Shown here: positions 51,257 to 59,980 of the stretch, one piece after another
Layout of the letters: every line of letters begins with the position of its first letter
Position numbering within the stretch: the first letter of the stretch is position 1
Assembly: GCA_026397965.1 (NCBI GenBank)
Contig: JAPLTU010000039.1
Span: 1 to 64,000 of the forward strand
Reading direction: 5' to 3'
DNA: 64,000 nt
DNA from: Verrucomicrobiota bacterium
GTDB taxonomy: Bacteria > Verrucomicrobiota > Verrucomicrobiia > Opitutales > UBA953
The notes under the pieces: model-generated
Databases searched by the model: none
What the model was told of the DNA's origin: nothing
Seen by the model: only the letters and a program-made list of their open reading frames with translations
Program-made: the position numbers and the translations under genes

Positions 51257-54200
51257 ATGGCAACCCACGAGTCTCGAATCTATAAGTTGGCAAAAGCTTC
51301 CCTTCTTGCCGTCCTCCTCGCTGCCTCCCCCATGCCTGGTGATTTGCGGGCCCAAGCGGCCGCCGCCGCGATCAATAAAGAGTCCAAGGAAGACCCCTTG
51401 TCTGTCTTATTCAAAAAAGCCGAACTGAACTTTGATCAAAAGAAATACAAGGACGCTTTGGCCGATTACGTCGAACTCGAAAAAAAAGCGACCAACGTTG
51501 AAGATAAACTCAAAGCGGTGGTCATCTTCCGAAAAGCCACCTGTTACTTTCTCATCAAGGATTGGTCTAAGACCGAAATCGAGCTTACTAATTTCCTCAC
51601 GAAATACCCCAAAGGAACCGACGACTTTTTTGATAGCGATAATCGGCGCGGGCTGGCGGAACTTACGTTGATTGAAGTCCTTTCCAATCAAGCCAAGTGG
51701 GATGCGGCCCTCCAACGTCTCGAAAAAATCCGTTCGAATACCTTGGCTCGGCCTGAAGATCGCGTCAACGCCTACGCGCTCTCCGCCAAGCTCGTCCTCG
51801 ACCGCGTTAAGTCGGCCCCGGAAGCTGATAAAAAAGCAGCTTACGGCCAAGCCGTTGCCTTACTCAAACAGGCCACCTCAGAAGGCGTCAATACTCCCGA
51901 ACGCAAAGAGGCCGGATTCAAACTGGTCGAAATTTACACTAAACTCGGCCTCGTCAAAGACGCCGATCAGCTCAAAGCCGAAATCGACGCTAAGAGCAGC
52001 GGCTCTCCGGCCGATATCGTCCGTTCCAACTTCCAGCGCCTCAGCATCGGCGATGTCCGCTTCGCTTCCGCCGAAGCCACCGTCGACGAAAACGCCCAAC
52101 CCGAAGCCTACCGACAGGCACTCAATAATTACCAAGGGACGCTCCGGCGGGCGACCCTCACTCGCGCGCTTCTCAAAGCGGTCGAAACCAAGCAAGGCGA
52201 CCTTGATAACATTATCAAAAGCAACCCAAAGCCTAACGACGAAACGAAGGCAAAAATCGAAATGGTACGCCAAGACTTGGACCAATTCAAAAAAATCGAG
52301 GCGGAATTTAATGCCAACAAAGATTACGACGCTTTCATTTCTTACCGCATCGGACTTTGCCTGCTCGAGTTGAACCGCCCCTGGGAAGCCTTCGTAGCCT
52401 TCCGCGATATTTTTGATAATAACCCTGAGTTTTCTCGGATCGCCGGTACCTATTATTACTACATCGTTGCCCTTCGGCGCACCGGACGAAACGTCGAAGC
52501 CCAAGCCAAGTGCAAGGAGTTCCTAGGTAAATTCCCGAAGGCCGATGAAAACTCGGCCATCGGCATGATCTTGGGCGAAATCTCCCAGGACTCCGAAGAT
52601 TTCAAAGAAGCCATCACCCACTACCGATGGGTGAAGGATAACGTAAAAAACCTCAGCGCGGACGCGGCGATGGAAATCGATTTCCGGATCGCTTGCTGCC
52701 ACTTCGCGATGGTGGACTGGAATGACGCCCGCGTTGCGTTTGAAAAGTTTCTCAAGCAGTACCCGCAATCACCCGTCACCCAGCAGGTGCTGTACATGAA
52801 TGCGCTGTGCTGGTTCTACCAAGGAAAGTTCAAGGAGACCAAGGCTGCCTTCGACACTTACGAGAAAGAGTACCCGCGCGGTCAATTCCTTCCCGACGTC
52901 CGGTACCGTCAAGCGATTGTCAAATTCGGCAGCACCCCCCCCGAGACCAGCGAAACCCTGCGTCTTTGCAACGAGTGGCTGAAGGAATTCGCCGTCATGA
53001 AAACGGATGAGGTTATCAACCAGCTGCCCGAAGTCCACACGCTGATCGGTGACACCTACATCCGTTTGGCCGACCAACTCACCGAGGCGATTCGCTTGGC
53101 CGACCTCGATATCCGTAACTCCGATTCGACTTCCGGAAAAACCTCCGCAGCGGCGAACAAAGCTAAACTTGAAAAGCAGAAGAACGATGTCACCGGCAAA
53201 GCGGTTGATGCCTATGTCGCCGCGGCCCGGACCGGCCGCACCAACGCCTCGGCGCTGGAATTCGTTCTGCGCGAACTAGGCAAGATGCTTCCCGGGCGCG
53301 GCGAACACCAACGGATGCGCGACCTGTACAAGGAAATCTACGACTGGAATCATAACGACCCCAAGGCGATGACCTACCTGTTTGACGTCATCAAGTCGAC
53401 CGAGCGCATGGGGGATAAGATCGAATTCAGCCAACGTACCGAACAGACCACCAAAAATTACAGCGCCAAGCTGGCCGCCGCCCGTAAGACCGTCAACGAC
53501 CTTGAGCGCAACTCGGGCACCCCCGAAGCGGTCGCGGCCGCCAAGGAAGCAGTCGCTAAACTCTCCGCCCAACTGGCCGCCGAACTCGACACTATCGAAA
53601 AAGAGCGTCAAATAAGCATCACCCAAGCCAAAACGGACGCACTCAAAATACTTTCCAATTCCGTCACGGAAAGCATCAACGACCGCCGCCAAGAAGGTGC
53701 CGAGAAACTCATCATCTTCCTGACCGAGAAAATCGCCAAGAAAGTGAAGCGGGTTAAGCCTGGCACAAAGCCCGACCCCGCGGCGTATTCCGTGGATAAT
53801 GCCGAAGTGGAACTGAAAAAATTACTTCGCCTCGAAGAAAATCGAGACTCCCTCATTGCCCAAGCCCGCGGCTTCTTCGCCCTCGGTCAACTTGCCCTTA
53901 ACACGCGTAACCCCGGAAAGGCCGCTGAGTATTATGAGAAAATCGCCACAAGTTACAAAGCCGAAGAACTGAGCCCCACCATCATCGCCGTCGTCGGCGA
54001 TCACCTGCTCACAAAAGGGGAACTGACCAAGGCCGCCAGCTACTTCGACTATATCCGCGAACACAGCCGCTCCACGGACTATGCTGATTACGGCTTCGCC
54101 GGTTCCGGTGAAATCTTGCTTCGCCAAAAAAAGTTCAAGCAGGCCGCCGAGCTCTGCCAGGAAGCCATCGACAACAATATCCTCATGTCAAAAGAGCGGG

Positions 54201-54577
54201 AAATCCTTTTCGTGCACGGCCGCGCTTTGGTTGAACTAGGACAATATGTCGCCGCCAAAAAGACCCTCGAAGACATCGCCAAGACTAAGGAATGGAGAGG
54301 CGAAACCACGGCAGGCTGCCTCTACTGGCTCGGCCAGATGGAAGAGCGTCAAGGCCATGACGCCGAAGCGGTAGCCTATTATCGTCGCTGCTGGATGGCC
54401 TGGAAGAAATATGAAGTTTGGTCCTCCAAGGCCTACCTTTCGGCGGCGAAGATTCTCGGAAATAAGATGGGGCAGAAACCCGAAGCCAAAGCGGTACTCG
54501 TTGAAATGCTCAGCAATGAGCGGATCAAGGCGACCCCGGAAGCCAACGAAGCCAAAGAACTCACCCTTAACTTCTAA
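51257..54577 (+). CDS. Large periplasmic TPR protein linked to an ExbB-ExbD unit
   Basis: The 1106-residue product has an N-terminal secretion signal (hydrophobic 15-25, likely cleavage near the LRAQA site) and tetratricopeptide-like repeats over most of its length: LFKKAELNFDQKKYKDALADYVELEKKA, LQRLEKIRSNTLARPEDRV, MEIDFRIACCHFAMVDWNDARVAFEKFLKQYP, GQLALNTRNPGKAAEYYEKI. A charged coiled-coil stretch lies at about 735-800. It begins a five-gene, same-strand unit with 342-residue protein, ExbB, ExbD and ExbD. Repeats of this kind bind other proteins, so it may be a scaffold or a load for the motor. I know of no characterised homologue. Confidence 0.75.
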   Translation: MATHESRIYKLAKASLLAVLLAASPMPGDLRAQAAAAAINKESKEDPLSVLFKKAELNFDQKKYKDALADYVELEKKATNVEDKLKAVVIFRKATCYFLIKDWSKTEIELTNFLTKYPKGTDDFFDSDNRRGLAELTLIEVLSNQAKWDAALQRLEKIRSNTLARPEDRVNAYALSAKLVLDRVKSAPEADKKAAYGQAVALLKQATSEGVNTPERKEAGFKLVEIYTKLGLVKDADQLKAEIDAKSSGSPADIVRSNFQRLSIGDVRFASAEATVDENAQPEAYRQALNNYQGTLRRATLTRALLKAVETKQGDLDNIIKSNPKPNDETKAKIEMVRQDLDQFKKIEAEFNANKDYDAFISYRIGLCLLELNRPWEAFVAFRDIFDNNPEFSRIAGTYYYYIVALRRTGRNVEAQAKCKEFLGKFPKADENSAIGMILGEISQDSEDFKEAITHYRWVKDNVKNLSADAAMEIDFRIACCHFAMVDWNDARVAFEKFLKQYPQSPVTQQVLYMNALCWFYQGKFKETKAAFDTYEKEYPRGQFLPDVRYRQAIVKFGSTPPETSETLRLCNEWLKEFAVMKTDEVINQLPEVHTLIGDTYIRLADQLTEAIRLADLDIRNSDSTSGKTSAAANKAKLEKQKNDVTGKAVDAYVAAARTGRTNASALEFVLRELGKMLPGRGEHQRMRDLYKEIYDWNHNDPKAMTYLFDVIKSTERMGDKIEFSQRTEQTTKNYSAKLAAARKTVNDLERNSGTPEAVAAAKEAVAKLSAQLAAELDTIEKERQISITQAKTDALKILSNSVTESINDRRQEGAEKLIIFLTEKIAKKVKRVKPGTKPDPAAYSVDNAEVELKKLLRLEENRDSLIAQARGFFALGQLALNTRNPGKAAEYYEKIATSYKAEELSPTIIAVVGDHLLTKGELTKAASYFDYIREHSRSTDYADYGFAGSGEILLRQKKFKQAAELCQEAIDNNILMSKEREILFVHGRALVELGQYVAAKKTLEDIAKTKEWRGETTAGCLYWLGQMEERQGHDAEAVAYYRRCWMAWKKYEVWSSKAYLSAAKILGNKMGQKPEAKAVLVEMLSNERIKATPEANEAKELTLNF

Positions 54578-54581
54578 TCCC

Positions 54582-55610
54582 ATGACCCCTTTCGTCCGCA
54601 TCGTTCTGGCGCTTGCCGCCCTTAGCCAACTACCTTCGGCCTCTGGGCAAGTTTTTATTTTTAAATCAAACGAACGCTGGGAAATCAATGATCCCTTCAA
54701 GATGGATCGGACTGCTTTGTCGCCCAAACAATTGGTAGACGCCAAAAAAGGCCTCATCAACCCCGTCAACGGGACCGTTGAACGCACTAACTTCATCAGC
54801 GGCGCTGAAATCAGGGCGAGTAAAAAACTCGTTGATGTCCTCGGCATCATCTGGCCCCTACCCGAGCGCCTCATCGAGGCTCAGAATAACATCAATCGCG
54901 GCGAGCCGGGCAAAGCCCTGGATAACATCGAAGCCGTCATCAAATTATTCGAACCTCTGAAGACGATTCCAGGCAGCTGGTGGGCGAAGGCCACCATGCT
55001 TAAGTTGGACGCCCTTGACCGGCTCGAGAACGAAGCCGCCATCGGCTCCTTTTTGGACAACCTGGAAAAGGACGAAAGTGCCAAACTCCCCGAACTCGCC
55101 ATCAAAATCCAGCTGGCCCGACTGATGCAGCGTGCCCGGAAAGGCGACCATGAAGCCGTGATCAAGGAAGCTACCGACCTGATTCCAAAGATGGATGACC
55201 CCGACCTGCTCGCGCGTTTACATATCGTCAAAGCCAACTCCTTGCTGGCCACCAAGAAATATGAATTGGCGATGAACGTCTATCTGCGGGTTCCGGTCTT
55301 TTACGGTGCTCAGCTTGAACACGTCCCCAAAGCCCTCCTTGGCGCCGCCCGTGCCTTCCGCGGTATGGACGCTCCGGCGACCCGGGAGCAGAAACTCGAA
55401 GAGGTTTCCAACCGCTACCTTCGCGACATCATCACGACCTACCCTGTCTCCAAAGAAGCAGAAGAAGCTAAGAAACTCCTGCCTAAAGAAGACCGCGTTA
55501 AAGCCGAAGCTGAGCAAAAGAAACTGGCAACGGCGGCCGCACTCCCCGAAGGAGCCGTGATGGCCAAGCCCAAGGTCAAAGCCGAAGACGATCAGTCCGG
55601 CAACAAGTGA
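54582..55610 (+). CDS. Secreted helical-repeat protein, second gene of the ExbBD unit
   Basis: The 342-residue product begins with a signal peptide (MTPFVRIVLALAALSQLPSASG). The mature part is helical with TPR-like spacing (LIEAQNNINRGEPGKALDNIEAVIKLFEPL, KYELAMNVYLRVPVFYG) and ends in a charged, Lys/Ala-rich tail (KKLLPKEDRVKAEAEQKK). I do not recognise the family. It begins 4 bases after the TPR gene and precedes exbB by 55 bases. ATG 54582 is chosen because longer frames overlap the TPR gene. Confidence 0.68.
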   Translation: MTPFVRIVLALAALSQLPSASGQVFIFKSNERWEINDPFKMDRTALSPKQLVDAKKGLINPVNGTVERTNFISGAEIRASKKLVDVLGIIWPLPERLIEAQNNINRGEPGKALDNIEAVIKLFEPLKTIPGSWWAKATMLKLDALDRLENEAAIGSFLDNLEKDESAKLPELAIKIQLARLMQRARKGDHEAVIKEATDLIPKMDDPDLLARLHIVKANSLLATKKYELAMNVYLRVPVFYGAQLEHVPKALLGAARAFRGMDAPATREQKLEEVSNRYLRDIITTYPVSKEAEEAKKLLPKEDRVKAEAEQKKLATAAALPEGAVMAKPKVKAEDDQSGNK

Positions 55611-55665
55611 GTCCTTGCCCCTTTCCAAAACCCAAACTAAATATCCACAACCCACTCAGGTCCCT

Positions 55666-56475
55666 ATGAAGCTGAAACTCCGCCTCCCCTTAATCACTTC
55701 GCTCTTCCTCGGACTTGCGACCGCCAACATGTTCGCGCAAGCCGCGGCGGCCGCTCCCGCCGCCCCCAACCACTTTGACAAGTCCTTGCTGGATCTCTTC
55801 ATCGAAGGCGGCTGGGTCATGTACCCTATCACGATTTGCTCGGTTCTCATGATCTGGTTCATCGTCGATGGCTTCATTAAAACCAGCACCGCCAAGCTTT
55901 ACCCTGCTGACCACGTCAAAGAGCTCCGCACCCTCTTCAAGAAAGGCGATTATGTCGGTGCTCACGCTTTTGCCAAAGCCGCTGATTCACCGGTCGCCCA
56001 GGTCATCCGCGCCGGAGTGTCCCTCTCCCCCGAAGGAAAAACCATGACCGAAGAGGCCATCATTTCGGAAATCACCCGCATCCAGGCCGAACTCAAAGGA
56101 CGTGCCTCCTACCTCTCCGTTATCGGCGTCTGTACGCCGATGATGGGCCTAACCGGTACGGTGACTGGCATGATGAAGGCCTTCCAAAAGCTTGCCACTA
56201 CGGGCGCGGGCGATCCCTCCTCCCTCTCCGGCGCCATCGGCGAAGTGCTCGTCGCAACGGCTTCCGGTCTGTTCATCGCTATTCCGGCCTTCATCGCTTA
56301 CTACCTACTAACGAACCGCATCAATAAAGGCGTCCACGATATCGGCGAAATTGCCAGCGGCCTCTTCCGCTCCTACCCCTACGATGAGATCGCTGGTCGG
56401 CGCGTCGGTGATGATGAAATCTACGCCTCCAAGCCAGATTGGAATGCCTCCCCCGCTCCTGCGGAGAAGGCCTAA
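55666..56475 (+). CDS. exbB: MotA/TolQ/ExbB-family proton channel
   Basis: The 269-residue protein begins with a signal-like segment (MKLKLRLPLITSLFLGLATANMFAQ) and an Ala/Pro linker, then has three membrane helices: about 47-70 (GGWVMYPITICSVLMIWFIVDGF), 160-182 (IGVCTPMMGLTGTVTGMM) and 197-222 (AIGEVLVATASGLFIAIPAFIAYYLL). The second and third have the GLxGTVxGM and ExLVATAxGLxxAIPA signatures of TolQ/ExbB. It forms the stator pore with ExbD. Whether it drives TonB, Tol or a new load is unclear; no TonB, TolA, TolB or Pal is in the window. Confidence 0.88.
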   Translation: MKLKLRLPLITSLFLGLATANMFAQAAAAAPAAPNHFDKSLLDLFIEGGWVMYPITICSVLMIWFIVDGFIKTSTAKLYPADHVKELRTLFKKGDYVGAHAFAKAADSPVAQVIRAGVSLSPEGKTMTEEAIISEITRIQAELKGRASYLSVIGVCTPMMGLTGTVTGMMKAFQKLATTGAGDPSSLSGAIGEVLVATASGLFIAIPAFIAYYLLTNRINKGVHDIGEIASGLFRSYPYDEIAGRRVGDDEIYASKPDWNASPAPAEKA

Positions 56476-56500
56476 TCACCTCCAACCCGACTAAACGACC

Positions 56501-56941
56501 ATGGCAGGCGGAGGAGGAGGCGGGGAAGGCGAACCAGAATTCCAAGTAGCACCGATGATCGATGTGCTGCTGGTCTTGCTCATCTTCTTTATGTCCATCA
56601 CTTCCTCTCAGGTGCTCAAGGTCGACAAGAACATCAAGCTGCCGGTCGCCTCTCACGGCATCAAACGGGATGACAAAGCAACCGCTGGACTGATCAACAT
56701 TTCGTGGGACGCGTCCACCGGACAGGCCAGGTATAAGCTCGATGACCGCGAACTGGACGCTAACGATAAAGATGGCATCGCCAAGGAACTGGCCGCCCGC
56801 AAAGGCACCAACGAAAAATATCGTCTCCTCATTCGCGCCGACCGCGAATGCCACGCTAAATATATTTCTAAAGCCCTCGAATGGGGCGCCGAAGCCGGAA
56901 TCGATAATATCGCCTTCTCCGGTCTGAACCACGAAGAATAA
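56501..56941 (+). CDS. exbD: ExbD/TolR-family protein, first copy
   Basis: The 146-residue protein has a Gly-rich N-terminus, one membrane helix beginning FQVAPMIDVLLVLLIFFM with the essential aspartate D21, and a periplasmic domain. It is the plug and force-bearing partner of ExbB. It differs from the second copy over most of the periplasmic part, so they are not a recent duplication. It starts 25 bases after exbB and ends 2 bases before the second exbD. Confidence 0.85.
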   Translation: MAGGGGGGEGEPEFQVAPMIDVLLVLLIFFMSITSSQVLKVDKNIKLPVASHGIKRDDKATAGLINISWDASTGQARYKLDDRELDANDKDGIAKELAARKGTNEKYRLLIRADRECHAKYISKALEWGAEAGIDNIAFSGLNHEE

Positions 56942-56943
56942 TC

Positions 56944-57387
56944 ATGCGTCAACTCGCCCCCCAACCCGACGCTAGCACCGGCTTCCAGATTGCACCGATG
57001 ATCGATGTCGTCTTCGTCATCATGCTCTTTTTCATGGTGATGGCAGGCGCGATCAAAGTAGAGCATGAGCTGAAAACCACCCTCCCCGGCAACGCCGAGA
57101 CCGCCAAGGAAACCGAAATGCCCGATGAGATTAATATCGGCATCTCGGAAAGTGGCGAGGTCACCCTTAACGATGATCCAGTCGGTAACGCCCAAGACAA
57201 AGAATTGAAAAGCCTTTACACCCAGATGGTCGTGATGAAAAAGGCTGCCGAGCAGGCAAAAACGAAACTTCTCATCACCGTCCAAGCCGAAGAAACCGCC
57301 CGCTATGATCGGGTGATAAACGTCCTCGACGTCCTCGCCCTCGCCGAGGTTTCCAACGTGACGTTTGCGGTTGCTGACACGGAATAA
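56944..57387 (+). CDS. exbD: ExbD/TolR-family protein, second copy
   Basis: The 147-residue protein has the same layout: N-terminal QPDASTGFQIAPMIDVVFVIMLFFMVM with aspartate D21 in the helix, then a periplasmic domain of different sequence (EINIGISESGEVTLNDDPVGN ... YDRVINVLDVLALAEVSNVTFAVAD). Two different ExbD proteins with one ExbB suggest a heteromeric complex. It ends the unit, with a terminator at 57413. Confidence 0.85.
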   Translation: MRQLAPQPDASTGFQIAPMIDVVFVIMLFFMVMAGAIKVEHELKTTLPGNAETAKETEMPDEINIGISESGEVTLNDDPVGNAQDKELKSLYTQMVVMKKAAEQAKTKLLITVQAEETARYDRVINVLDVLALAEVSNVTFAVADTE

Positions 57388-57412
57388 CCGCTTTTCTTAG
57401 CTCTGGCCCCTA

Positions 57413-57440
57413 AACCGCCCGCCGGCGGTTTTTTTGTTTT
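57413..57440 (+). terminator. Rho-independent terminator after the ExbBD unit
   Basis: AACCGCC (57413-57419) pairs with GGCGGTT (57424-57430), followed by a long T-run (TTTTTGTTTT). It lies 25 bases past the second exbD stop. Confidence 0.9.
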
Positions 57441-57482
57441 GTGGATTTGCAAACCCTAACCTCATCGGCTCATGATGCCGCC

Positions 57483-57620
57483 ATGAAGTTCTCTCTCCTG
57501 CTAATCGCCGCCACGCTTGGCCTCTCCGGCTGCATCATCGTCTTTGAGCAGCCCAAAGACCCCAAGCCAGCCGTCCCATCTAAGGCAGAAACCGCCAAAG
57601 CCGACGCTAGCGCAAAGTAA
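57483..57620 (+). CDS. Small predicted lipoprotein, 45 residues
   Basis: MKFSLLLIAATLGLSGC is a full lipoprotein signal with lipobox LSGC and modified C17. The mature 29 residues are Lys/Ala/Pro-rich (EQPKDPKPAVPSKAETAK). It is shorter than ordinary gene-finder cut-offs. It stands alone after a terminator and converges with thrC. Its role is unknown. Confidence 0.6.
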   Translation: MKFSLLLIAATLGLSGCIIVFEQPKDPKPAVPSKAETAKADASAK

Positions 57621-57631
57621 GCACCTGAAGC

Positions 57632-58963
57632 TTAGGCGAAGCCGGCTTCCGACTCTAAGACGGCGCGAACGCTTTCGTAATCATTACCCAGCAGACGTGG
57701 TGCGGGCTTAGGCAACTCAAACGGGAAAGTCGAAGCGTTGCGAGTGCCGAAGGCCGCTTCCAGGACGTCAGGGAATTTCGCCGGGTGCGCGGTACCGAAG
57801 ACGATTACGCGATCAAGGGCGCTTGGGGACTGACGCAGTAAATCCTCCGCGGCTTTCCAGCCGACCGCGGTATGAGGGCAAAGGATATAGCCACAGGTGT
57901 CGCGGACCCGTCGCATGGCCTCAAGGGTTGAGACATCGTCGACGGTGACCGCAGAAACAGCCGGACCGCCTTCACGCCAAGCCAAGAGACGACCAAGGTT
58001 ATTAGGGTCGCCGATGTCCATGGCGTTGGAAGCGGTGGTACTTGAACGCCGAGCCTTATACTGTCCGGTGGCAAAAAGCTCGGGCAGCGGTGAATTAACG
58101 TTCGTCGCCGCCACCAAAGCGTCCACCTGCAAGCCCATCCGACGCGCCAGCTGCACCGCCCCGACATTACCCAGATTGCCAGAGGGAACCACGATGCCCA
58201 TTTTTGCGCCAGAAGGTAGCAAGCGCTTCGCATGGAAGGCGAAAGGCAATTGCGCGATGAGGCGAACAGGATTGATCGAATTAGCCGTTAGTAAAGGCCG
58301 GCGGCGACGTAAAACCTCATCCGCCAAAGCGCGCTTCACCATCGCCTGACAATCATCAAAAGTACCGTCAATCGACAAGGCGACCACCCCGGGACGCGCT
58401 CGAGCGATCTGAGATTCCTGGACGCCGCTGACCCCGATTCGAGGATAGAGCACCACCGCGCGGACACCTGACACGCCGGCACAGGCTTCGGCCACCGCCG
58501 CTCCCGTATCGCCCGAGGTCGCCGCCAATACGGTCAACTGGTTGAATTCATTGCCCAAAACGCGAGCGGTGACTCTGACCAACAAGCGGACCGCAAAGTC
58601 TTTGAAGGCCGCCGACGGGCCGTGAAAAAGTTCGAGGACGCCGATTTTTTCGGAACGGGAGCCGCGTAATTTTTCCGGAAAAATCAGCGGTACCGGAAAG
58701 TCGAAAGCCTCCTGGCAAAGTTCATGTAAAACCTGCGATCCAAGCTCTTCGGCGAAGTAAGGCGCCACGACCGCTTCGGCTAATTCCGCATAAGTCGTCC
58801 CGCGATGACCTTCCATGAAACCAGCTGGTAGCTGCGGGATATGGGTCGGGACCCAAAGCCCACCCTTGGCGGGAACCGCCGAAAGCAGGACGTCTCTTAG
58901 GCCCCCCCGACAGGTCGCATCAGCCGTCGAGACAAACGCTAATTTAGGACTCGGAGATGACAT
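57632..58963 (-). CDS. thrC: Threonine synthase
   Basis: The 443-residue PLP enzyme turns phosphohomoserine into threonine. The PLP lysine fits K121 in FHGPSAAFKDFAV; LAATSGDTGAAVAEA and IVVPSGNLGNVGA are the cofactor-phosphate and substrate motifs. The N-terminus has RGGLRDVLLSAVPAKGGLWVP. Its start overlaps thrB by 20 bases on the same strand, so the two are co-translated. Confidence 0.95.
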   Translation of the reverse strand: MSSPSPKLAFVSTADATCRGGLRDVLLSAVPAKGGLWVPTHIPQLPAGFMEGHRGTTYAELAEAVVAPYFAEELGSQVLHELCQEAFDFPVPLIFPEKLRGSRSEKIGVLELFHGPSAAFKDFAVRLLVRVTARVLGNEFNQLTVLAATSGDTGAAVAEACAGVSGVRAVVLYPRIGVSGVQESQIARARPGVVALSIDGTFDDCQAMVKRALADEVLRRRRPLLTANSINPVRLIAQLPFAFHAKRLLPSGAKMGIVVPSGNLGNVGAVQLARRMGLQVDALVAATNVNSPLPELFATGQYKARRSSTTASNAMDIGDPNNLGRLLAWREGGPAVSAVTVDDVSTLEAMRRVRDTCGYILCPHTAVGWKAAEDLLRQSPSALDRVIVFGTAHPAKFPDVLEAAFGTRNASTFPFELPKPAPRLLGNDYESVRAVLESEAGFA

Positions 58964-59897
58964 GGACGCCCTTGGGATTAATACGCGAAACGTATTGGGT
59001 AGCCTTGATCGGAACGGAAGAAAATACTTCGGCCACTGCCGCCGCTACCTTGCGCGCGACGGCCTCGCCTTCGCATAAAGCAAACACGCTCGGCCCGGCT
59101 CCAGAAATAGAAAACCCTAAGGCGCCGGCCGACAGCGCGGCCTGTTTGGCCCGATAAAATTCTGGAATAAGGCGCTGACGATGCGGTTCCGCGATCAGGT
59201 CGACGAGCGAACGGCCGATGAGGGCGTAATCGCTTTGGAAGAATCCGCAAAGCAAGCCGCCAAGGTTACCGCACTGCTGGGTAGAAGTTTCGAGCTGGAT
59301 TTGACGCGGCATGATTTCGCGCGCGACCTTGGTCAGAACGACAATATCCGGATGCACCACGGCGGCCCAAAGATTCTCTGGGATTGGCACGTTCATCACG
59401 TCAAGCTCGGCATTCGAACGGATGAGCGTGATACCTCCCAAAAGACAGGGTCCGACATTATCGGCATGCCAGGCGCCATCGGCGGCCGCTTCACCGGCGA
59501 CGACGAACGGCAAGAGCTGTCGGCGCGTAAGCGGGTCACCTAAGAGCCGATTAACTACAAAAGCTCCGCCCACCGCGCTCGCCGCGCTCGAACCCAAACC
59601 GCTACCGAAAGGCATCTTTTTATGAATCTCCATCTCGATACCCACCTCACTCTTTCCCAGGTGCCGGAGCAGGGCGTGCGCAGCGACGCCAGCGGTATTC
59701 AGTTTTGAGTCTAAAGGCAGCCGGCCATCGTCTCCGGTAATCTTGCCAATGGTCAGACCCGGCTTGGCGGAGAAACGTGCGATGATTTCGTCGCCCGGCA
59801 GATCGATGGCAAAGCCCAAGACATCAAAGCCGCAGGCGACATTGGCCACGGTGGCGGGCGAAAAGACCCTGACTTCTTTGATCGGCTTGGTGGACAT
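58944..59897 (-). CDS. thrB: Homoserine kinase
   Basis: The 317-residue GHMP kinase phosphorylates homoserine for threonine synthesis. VRVFSPATVANVACGFDVLGFAID (N-terminal), MPFGSGLGSSAASAVGGAFVVN (the ATP loop) and FSISGAGPSVFALCEG are family signatures. ATG 59897 (MSTKPIKE) is chosen; the 18 extra residues upstream lack similarity. It is divergent from nadE across 83 bases with no Thr-rich leader or riboswitch visible. Confidence 0.94.
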   Translation of the reverse strand: MSTKPIKEVRVFSPATVANVACGFDVLGFAIDLPGDEIIARFSAKPGLTIGKITGDDGRLPLDSKLNTAGVAAHALLRHLGKSEVGIEMEIHKKMPFGSGLGSSAASAVGGAFVVNRLLGDPLTRRQLLPFVVAGEAAADGAWHADNVGPCLLGGITLIRSNAELDVMNVPIPENLWAAVVHPDIVVLTKVAREIMPRQIQLETSTQQCGNLGGLLCGFFQSDYALIGRSLVDLIAEPHRQRLIPEFYRAKQAALSAGALGFSISGAGPSVFALCEGEAVARKVAAAVAEVFSSVPIKATQYVSRINPKGVHVISES

Positions 59898-59980
59898 AAG
59901 ACCCCAGTAGAGGGGATTAAAGACCTTTCGGGTTGCCTCCCTAAGGGTCAACGGTGAACATAACTGATACCGAGCCTTAA

